Part shown: one piece after another, positions 56,570 to 64,000 of the stretch
Position numbering within the stretch: position 1 is the stretch's first letter
Layout: every line of letters starts with the position of its first letter
From: Mortierella sp. BCC40632
Taxonomy: Eukaryota > Mortierellomycota > Mortierellomycetes > Mortierellales > Mortierellaceae
Length of the DNA stretch: 64,000 nt
NCBI GenBank assembly: GCA_011634665.1
Contig: WAEK01000012.1
Location: 930,001-994,000, forward strand
Reading direction: 5' to 3'
The notes under the pieces: model-generated
Seen by the model: only the letters and a program-made list of their open reading frames with translations
What the model was told of the DNA's origin: nothing
Databases searched by the model: none
Position numbers and translations under genes: made by a program

Positions 56570-59500
56570 TTAAAGATGGATACTGTTTTCTGCAGTATAC
56601 CAATGATGATGATTCCCAGGAACACTTGCCGCAAGTACTGACAACGGTGCCAAAAACGCGGCCACGGTCATCAGACGTTGGCCAGAACTCGGTGTTGACC
56701 TTGCGTTCGTATTCATATTCGTATTCGTATTGGATGATGAGCCCCTGCCAGCTAATTGGATTGAAATTGTCGATTGGTATGAAAAAAAAAATGAGAGAGA
56801 AGGGGATTAGTGAGTAAAATGACTAATGGTAGCAAACATTGGTCTGTTCTTGCTCTCTGCCTCTAAAAAGGAAAGGGAATGAGGGGGGGGAGGGTACCTT
56901 CTGAATAATCGCGCTTGCAAACAGGACAGATACCATGGACTTCCTTGAACCAAGGATCGATACAATGGCTGTGAAAGATGTGTTTGCAGGGCAATTCTCG
57001 CAATTGTTCTCCAACCTCATATTCCTCCAAACAGATTGCACAGGGATCAAATCTCCGCCGCCTTGGTTGCTTGGGCCCCTTGATACCATTTGCACCCTGA
57101 CTCGTTCCTGACATGGAAACAGACTTGTCCATGACAGAACTCTGGATTGGTTCTAAACCATCGATGACATGATCTTTACCATGGGTTGGTCGTCCACGTC
57201 GACGAGAAGATTCTCGCCTCTTGATCTCTCTCATCTTTTCTTCTGGACTATCCTCTTCACTCTGAAGACTCGAAAGATCAGATCGTCGTCGATAGGTATG
57301 GCTGTGGCTACTTCTGCTACTGGATGAATCTTCTTCCGGATCCTGTAGTTGCTCAATCTGTTCCCTATGTTCTCCCTTGAGGTATGGATGATGACGATCC
57401 TTGGAATAAGGAAGAGTTTTTGACATGTCAATCTTGTCGGACGAGAGTTGGAATCGGTCCGCATCAAGAGACAGCCTCGAGAGCTCACCCATTGTTGGAC
57501 AGTACACATCCGGGATCTTGACTCCAATCGACGAGAACCGTTGTTTGAAATCATTATGCACATCTTTGACTTCTCCTGCTGACATTATTTCCATTGATCC
57601 ATCATTGCCATTGTCACCATCTGGATGAGATCCCTTCTTAGGGAATGAGAGTCGTTTATCGGAAGAGGTGGTCGAACGGTAATCCGTGCCTAGGGTATCG
57701 TTGGTTCTTGGTCGGTCCAAACTGGATCGGTATCCGAATGGAGTCGACAATCGACTCAATCGACCTCCCTTACTGCCTGAAAAAGATTCCGAGGGTGAGA
57801 ATTCAGCATGTCCAACCCCACGACCATCGTCCCAATCACTTATCGACCGACCCGAGTTCACATAGGCTTCATCTCGTTCACGAGCAGAGAGATTCTGTTC
57901 ACCCGAGGTAGGACTCGACATGGCCTCGGCACGTTGGATCTGAAGAGAAGTTCTATAAAGTCTTCGATTCAAGGGTCCTGCACTCCAATCCGGATAAGAG
58001 GAGACGGCCACCCCTTTGCCATTGTCGGGTACAGCCACTGTGCTCAGACTTGATCGACGACGTTCTCCACCCCAACCAGGTGGTGGAAGGAACCCACCTG
58101 TACTTGGGCCTGCAGAGCTGGATCCATCTCCATATACTGTAGGTGAAGCGAATTCTTCGGATGAAAGGAGGTGAGGATCCATGCCTGGAATCAATTCAGA
58201 ACTCAGTGTGTCAATCTTGCGAGGAAGGACGAATCGACTCTTGTGGCGTAACAAGGGGTGGAGACCAGAGTTGGCAGTACTACTCTGTCGTCGAAGGGCA
58301 AGGGGTGCAGGGAAGGTAGGCAAGTCCGAAGAAGAACGACGGAGTCGACCTGGGACCACCCCTGTTGAAGGTGTTGTAGGAGAATGTCCCTCAGAAGCGG
58401 GAGAGTAGGCTCGAGGGGAAGGAGTGGTAGCACTCTCGGTTCCTTGATCGAATGAATGAATTGTATCCACATGCAAGTTGGCCCAGCCCTCTTGTGCGTG
58501 TGACTTGTATCCTTTGTCATGGTCGACTTGGTAAAAGCCATCGCGTTCACCACCATAGTCCTGGAAACCTGACTTGTGCTCAGACCAACTATGACAACGT
58601 GCATCCCGATGGAGAGCTGTTCTTAATGGGGCTCCATTCACCACGAATGTGTCATCTTCTTGTGTCTGTTGACTCTTCCTGAGAGTGGTCATGTCCAATG
58701 GACCGTGGAGTGTCTCGTCGTACGAATGATTCCGCCTAAGGGCTGCATTATCCTGGGTGACTGCAAGACGACCGTTGGCAAATGCCCGCCATGCAGTAAG
58801 ATCTGCACGAGCATAGGTACGAGTGGGTGGATTCTTATTATTGTCCGTGTTGTCTGGACCTTTTTGATTATCTCCCTGTTGTTTCTCGTTCCATTTTTCA
58901 TTGTGAGTATTGTTGTTGTCCTTATCGTCTTTGCCGGCGACAGGACCAGCCTGTGAACCGGTGACGGCGTTGGATCCTCCTGGAGGACTGCTGTCATCGT
59001 CATTCTGGTGGTCGCCATCATCGTCTGAATAGACAATATCGTCTTCCTGAAAGATCTTAGTCTTGTATGTATCCAACACTGCCTGGTCCACAGTCCTTCG
59101 TTTCACATTTTCGCGAGCAATCTGTTCTCGTCGTCGGTTTAGGGCTCGTGCTTCTACCACACCAAATCCGACCCTATTGGAGGGAGAGAGAAGAAATGTT
59201 ACACAGGATGAGGTTAAAATGGATTGAGTTACCTCTCAAAGCACACCAAAAAAAATAAAATAAAATAAAATAAAAAATAAAGACCACTTACCAGATTCCC
59301 ACAATGAGTACTACAGAGGCCAAAATGATCCAGAAAAAGAGTCCTAGAGACCGGTCCGCAACAGGCCGACTGGCACCTGGGGGAAGAGGAGTCTGTGGGG
59401 GGAGAGGTAAACTAGGCAGTTGGTTTGGCTTTATCCCCAGATTTGGAAATGTGAGTTGTGCTACCACCGATCGTCCTTGCGCTCCTGTGCTCGCCTTCAA

Positions 59501-61564
59501 GATCTTGATCAACCGAGTATCACCCAGACCAATGATTCCAATAACGGGGACATATGTACCGTTGATCCCCTGTGCTCCATTGATATTTGACTGAGTTGGT
59601 TCCTGAGGCGAATCAGAAGCACCGGTGCCCGAGGTGGTGCCTGAGCTTGGTTGGGGTTCTGCTGAGCTACCGCCCAACACTGCAGGAATAGGGTCAGGAG
59701 GTGTAGAAGATTGGATATAAGGCGAGACACCTGGGGTAGCCAGTTTAGAAACAAGTCGATCCTTTGTCCATCCAGGAAGATCACGTTTCTTCGTACTGTG
59801 TTTTGTTCCCTGAATTGGAGTTCCTGTCCCTGCAGTCGACCCTGAAGGGGTTGTTGCGGCCATGACTTTGGAAAGCAATCGAACGGTGGAGGAGGGAAGT
59901 TCCTCGAGGGTGGCAAGCGCTCGAATGGCGGCATGGACCTGTTCCCGTAACTCTTCCAATGAGATCTTGCTTTTTTCTGATTCATGGTAAAAGATAACAC
60001 CCGTGACCGAACGGGAAATGGCGCGAACGATCGAGATGACACTGAGTGCATTACAAAAGCCGTCCTCGTCCTCGTCAAGCTCATCTTCGTAATCATCACC
60101 TAGGCTGTTGGTATCCTCGTGATGAGGATCGTTGACCTCTCTTTGCTCGAGAGCCGTTTTGTTGCTGCTGCTAGTCGAGTGTCCCTTTGGCCGTTTGGTC
60201 GGAGGCTTGGTGAGGAGTGAGGAGGAGATGAACGCGATCCATGGCTTTTCCGTTGGTGGGTAGATAGGGAACTGGTCTCCTAGATTACAGCCTTTTGTCC
60301 ACTCGAGCAAAATACCCTAAGTTGAAGTGAAAAAAAAAAAAAAAAAAGGGAGAGAGAGAGAAAGGATTTCGGTCAGTTTATGCAACCAGGTCGACGCGAT
60401 AGGAGAAGGGCGGGGCGAGGAAAGGAGAAGAGAAGAGGGGGAAAGGCATAGCCATGCATAACCATCGGGTTCCTGTCTATGCAAACAGCTGCAACAACAA
60501 CATCACCATCACCACTACCACCACCATCAAACAAAACAACAACAAGAAAAAAACCCGCACATTGACGCATACACTCTCTCCGCAGGAAATTCAAAAGAAC
60601 AAAAAGAAGAAAGCGGATGAACTAGGAATGAAGGCTGTAGTAGGAGTGGATAGAGGGAGAAAGAAAAGAGAATCAAAGGCTGACAAAGACCGCATCGTCT
60701 TTTCGAAAAGATAGAAAGGGAGTAGAAGAGTAGGAAAAAAAAAAAAAAAAAAAAAAAAAGGTGAGAGAACCCGAGAGAAGGGTACGGAAAGAGATGGCCG
60801 TTTGGCAAGGCGGAGGAGGCAAACGGTGCATAACATCCAGGGACGCAGGACAAAGTGAAGGGGCATTGAGCAAGAAGGGTACAAGAAAGAGGAGAAGGGG
60901 ATAGGGGGAGGGGGGGAGAAGACCAGAAGAGAAGGAAGGGGGCTGGGGAAAGAGTCTACTCGGCGCGTTCTTTCTTCTCTCTCTCTCTTTTTTTTTTTTT
61001 TTTTTTTTTTTCTCTCATTACCGTCAGTGACTCTGCACCTCCAGCACCAAACATTAGCTTCTCATCGACATGGTACACCTGATTGGGTGGAGGTGACAAA
61101 CTAGATGGATTCAACAATGGTCCATCGTCCGTCAGGGCTGGGCCTTGTTGTTCGACCTCGGTGGATTCCTTGGAAGAAGGAGAGAGAGGAGTGAGGGGAA
61201 GGTCCTGTGCTGCAAACAGCGTGACATTAGGCGCTATGATTTGGATCAGTGGCTCCTGGACAAACTGTGGTGGTGCGCCAGATGACGGGGGCAAAACTGG
61301 CAATACGGGGTCGGCAGTGGTGCTGGCGCCATCCTGACGTTGCTGAAGTCTTGAGTTGGCTTGACTGTTGAATTCGGAGCCGGAACGGGAGTCGGAGCCA
61401 GGCAGGTACGGATTGGATAGAGATTGTGTATTAAGTTGATGATATCCGATGGGGGCACTGTGAGCGGGTTGAAGAATGTATGAGGCAAAACTGGCACCGA
61501 GAACAGCAAGACAGGCAGTGCAGCAGTAAGAAGAACGAGTCCACAGAGCAGTAAGCGGACGCAT
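56570..61564 (-). CDS. PA-TM-RING membrane ubiquitin ligase
   Basis: Exons 61564-61022, 60316-59292, 59173-56898 and, tentatively, 56751-56570; 1341 residues, or 1292 if exon 3 reads through to a stop at 56863. An N-terminal signal peptide (LAVLGASFASYIL) is followed by a luminal region whose exon 2 resembles a protease-associated domain (GILLEWTKGCN, WIAFISSSLL, ISRSVTGVIFYHE, TYVPVIGIIGLGD). One membrane helix (LGLFFWIILASVVLIVGIW) is split by intron 2. The cytosolic side has a long Ser/Asp-rich region and a C3H2C3 RING: CAICLEEYEVGEQLRELPC, KHIFHSHCIDPW, CPVCKRDYSEG. This is the RNF13/RNF167 layout, in which PA-TM-RING proteins act on endosomes or vacuoles. The optional last exon adds an Asn/Thr/Ser-rich tail. 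Its sense strand has a CT leader (GA at 62095-62160 on the plus strand). Confidence 0.85.
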
Positions 61565-63374
61565 CTCTGGGCAGAATCCTCTAGCGAGGTGGGATGAAGG
61601 GAAACGGGAAATTTAGCCACTATCAGTGTTTGCGCGCGGGCACGCTGACACGGAGTAGGTGTTTGTGAAGGAAAAAAGTGTTTGTGAAGGGCAAAAAAAA
61701 AAAAAAAGAAGGAGAAAATGAAAGAGGGTGAAAGAAAAGGAAAAAAAAAAAAAAGTGAAAAAAGCTGGTTATTGTCCCAGCAAAATCAAACTTATTGCTC
61801 AAAAAAAGTGAATGGGCTAAAGTGAGGCAGGAAAAAGTTGTTGGTGCGAGGTCACGAATAGAGTAAGAAGCAGAGGAGGAGGGACCGTCAAGTCGAGGTT
61901 ATGGAATGCAGAGACTGTCATGAGGTTATTGTCGTGGAAGTTAGATTTCAGGTGTATCGAGCAAATGTGTTGTGGGGCATCGAGTTCGAGTCGTACAAAA
62001 GGACAAGGGTCCGTTATCGCGTTGCTGATTCAAGGGTCCGAGGGGTGGGACTCTGGCTGCAACGTCGTGGCTGTACACGGTTGTTGGGTGAGAGTGAGAG
62101 AGAGAGAAAGAGAGAAAGAGAGAAAGAGAGAAAGAGAGAAGAGAGAGAGAGAGCACAAGAGAGAGGAAAGTGTGAAATGGAAAGAGAGAGAGGGAAAGAA
62201 AGGAGGGAAAGTGTCGGGATGCACCAGAGGGAAAAAAAGAAAAGAGAGATGAGGAAGCGAACGCGAACGCTGCAGCAGGAGGTAGACAGTGGGGATGCTT
62301 ATGTGAGGCAGCTCTTCGGTGTCGCGGGTCAATGCAAGAACAAAGGTCTGTCGGAACAATTGCCTGAGCTGGGGCTCTTGGGCTGGTTGGAAAGGTGCGT
62401 GATGGTGACGGCTGTGGCGGGCGATGATGATGATGGTCAGGGTCAGGGCGGCGGTAGGGAGCAGAGAACGAGAGAAAGAAAGAGAGGGAGAGAAAGAGAA
62501 AAAAAGAAAGAGAGGTCGCAAGAGTGAGCAAGGCGGGCTGCTGAGTAGAAGGGGTGGGATCAAGTGCGCTCTGAACGGGCACGGTCGCGCGGGAAACTGA
62601 AATGAGGAACAGGGTGACGGCAAGGATGTGGAACTGAGGAGAGGAAGGAGCAGCAAAAGAGTCAGAAAAAGAAAGAAAGAAAGAGAGAAAAGAGTGTGCA
62701 TGGGAGAGAACGAGAACGAGAGAGCGAGAGAGCCGAGATCCAGCGGAAAGGCAAACACCTGGGGCCAAAGGAATGTCTCCGTGTCCCTATCTCGGGTGGG
62801 GGGTGACAGTGGGTGCTTCAGCAACTTATGACCAAGAAGCACCCAGAGGAAGCCTTCACTCGCATGTTGACCTGTCAGCCTTTCGGGACCCCGTTTGAGT
62901 ACTAGCTCATCCTCGCCAAGATCGCTAGCTGGTTCCGCCAGCGAGGGGAACAAAAGGGCGCTTGTCCACTTTCGCCGCCAAGGGGTGACTGAAGCGCTAG
63001 AGACCGGGACTGCCTCCTCATTCAAGGTCGACTGATCGTGAGACCATGCGGTGACCCAAAGCCGAGATAGCAGGAAAGCATGTTTTCCGTCTTGGTCTGT
63101 ACCGCTTTTGAATTACTCCCTTAAGCTCGGTTTAGCAGAGGGAAGCCTAGTGACCCATGGATACCCATTGACCAGCACGCGAGAGCAAGGGACCCGAGCA
63201 ATCCAATTGAGCTTGCTCTATTCTCAGACCAGCCCCAGATCCCCAGGAATAGAGCGAGTCAGATTTGGGGCAAACAGGTCTGCATTGGTCCCCATTGGGC
63301 TTCTCCTGAACATTCAAACATTGATCAGCTGTACAGTGTAAACATCTCAGGCCCGAACTGGTGCCGTGGCGAGC

Positions 63375-63410
<36 letters not shown>

Positions 63411-63880
63411 TCTGAAAAGACGAAACACCACTTGGTGCCATCTTTTACCCGCACCCAGCCTGGTCCTTATTGACCAAAACAACATTTCGGACAGAAAAAC
63501 ATGCCCTCCTGCCTCCTTTGAGCCTCCGTTGCTCCTCCTCTTCCTCCTTGAATGCTCACCTCTCTGGGAGCGAACATTGGATAGAGAAGGGGTGAGTGCA
63601 GCCGTGAGGGAGAGGGAAAGGAGGGGGCAGAGCACGGAAAGCGGTCCATCCTCTTTTTAAAAATAACCATGGAACCAACTTCATCTGACATTTTCCTTTT
63701 TTTTTTCTTCCACCCCAGGGTCAACAAGACCAGGGCTTGTCGGGCTCGTTCCAGCACATAAAAGTACGTCAACGTGACTAGACGAACAAACAGGTGGCCC
63801 GTGCTCCAACTTTGAAACAAATTTTTTTGGTTGATTTATTTGATTTGTGGATAGAATCCACAAGAGGAGAGTTGGACTTC
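61565..63880. other. Large gene-poor region
   Basis: GA/GAAA tracts (62095-62160, 62470-62515, 62668-62690) dominate. The long minus-strand open frames here (62030-63025, 61941-62768) are Phe/Leu/Ser/His repeats from CT sequence and are not supported as genes. Segment 62830-63370 is more complex and unique-looking, but both strands are broken by stops and no family was recognised. A T11A25 block lies at 63375-63410. Confidence 0.55.
63375..63410. repeat. Inverted homopolymer T11-A25
   Basis: A T-run directly abuts an A-run, giving a perfect AT snapback. Confidence 0.9.
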
Positions 63881-64000
63881 TCACAAATTGGCAATCTTCA
63901 CCACCTGCTTGCCAAAGTTCTTGCCCTTGAGCATGCCAACAAACGCGTCAGGCGCGCTATCAATTCCCTCTGCAACATCTTCCTTGTAGATAATCTCCCC
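63881..64000 (-). CDS. C-terminal end of an MDR/prostaglandin-reductase-like oxidoreductase (partial)
   Basis: The last 39 codons of a minus-strand gene run off the right edge and stop at 63883-63881 (TGA). The peptide reads GEIIYKEDVAEGIDSAPDAF, then VGMLKGKNFGKQ and VVKIANL. This ending (YKEDVxEG, AxxAFxGML, G-NFGK-VVK) is characteristic of NADPH-dependent medium-chain reductases of the leukotriene B4 12-hydroxydehydrogenase / alkenal reductase group, which reduce carbon-carbon double bonds of enones and lack catalytic zinc. The cofactor and active-site parts lie outside the window, so the subfamily is provisional. Confidence 0.75.
   Translation of the reverse strand, partial: GEIIYKEDVAEGIDSAPDAFVGMLKGKNFGKQVVKIANL

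Noticed and set aside
62030..63025. 331-residue minus-strand open frame (and the overlapping 275-residue one)
   Set aside because: Composition follows the CT repeat (Ser/Leu/Phe runs); two overlapping frames are equally open, which is expected for simple sequence.
1..64000. tRNA, CRISPR, transposon or viral sequences
   Set aside because: No tRNA-like T-loop motif, spaced repeat array, transposase or reverse-transcriptase motif, or terminal inverted repeat was recognised by eye. A tRNA scan and a repeat search would be decisive.

Overview
The window is nuclear DNA of a filamentous fungus. Coding sequence is dense and intron-rich (GT-AG introns of about 40 to 760 bp, often with long poly-T tracts before the acceptor). 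Genes lie on both strands with no operons. The products are typical eukaryotic ones: ARL1, Mim1, ribosomal protein eL36, histone H1, EB1, hexokinase, Tps2 and Dug2. The AF10-like PHD/ePHD protein, the pseudokinase-ankyrin protein, the CT/GA-rich leaders and the many homopolymer runs suggest an early-diverging fungus, probably Mortierellomycota/Mucoromycota. That placement is an inference from overall impression, not from a search.

Layout, left to right: ARL1 GTPase (-, 1020-2570); Mim1/TOM13-like mitochondrial outer-membrane import factor (-, 3185-3877); a MYND-finger protein broken by an in-frame TAA (+, 4235-4981); a long CT/GA-rich gap; a pseudokinase with ankyrin-like repeats (+, 7914-10390); a basic coiled-coil protein of unknown role (-, 11300-12904); ribosomal protein eL36 (+, 13165-14635); trehalose-6-phosphate phosphatase Tps2 (-, 14834-18620); histone H1 (+, 19697-20806); EB1/Bim1 microtubule plus-end protein (+, 21843-23898); a multi-spanning RING-H2 protein (+, 24941-28222); an AF10/AF17-like PHD-ePHD coiled-coil protein (-, 28747-31787); a full-length ABCC transporter with eroded ATPase sites and a Pro/Gln-rich tail (+, 33780-41578); a Bye1/PHF3-type PHD-TFIIS-SPOC protein (-, 41901-47236); hexokinase (-, 48201-49941); Dug2 (WD40 plus M20 peptidase, + 50687-54857); a tail-anchored FMN-binding split-barrel protein (+, 55264-56279); a PA-TM-RING ubiquitin ligase (-, 56570-61564); a large gene-poor gap; and the last codons of a zinc-independent MDR-type oxidoreductase (-, 63881 to the window edge).

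Exon structures were rebuilt by hand from splice sites and codon phase. For most genes every junction keeps phase, which strongly supports the models. Three places do not read cleanly: the TAA in the MYND gene, the ABCC exon 3/4 junction, and the Dug2 exon 13/14 junction beside a T-run. These could be residual assembly errors or real lesions.

Functional links are loose. Hexokinase and Tps2 both act on glucose-6-phosphate/trehalose metabolism. H1, the AF10-like protein and the Bye1/PHF3-like protein act on chromatin and transcription. Three RING or MYND proteins and Dug2 concern protein or peptide turnover. Divergent gene pairs share promoters (Mim1/MYND, coiled-coil/eL36, tps2/H1, AF10-like/ABCC, hexokinase/dug2). 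Pyrimidine tracts tend to lie on the sense strand upstream of start codons.
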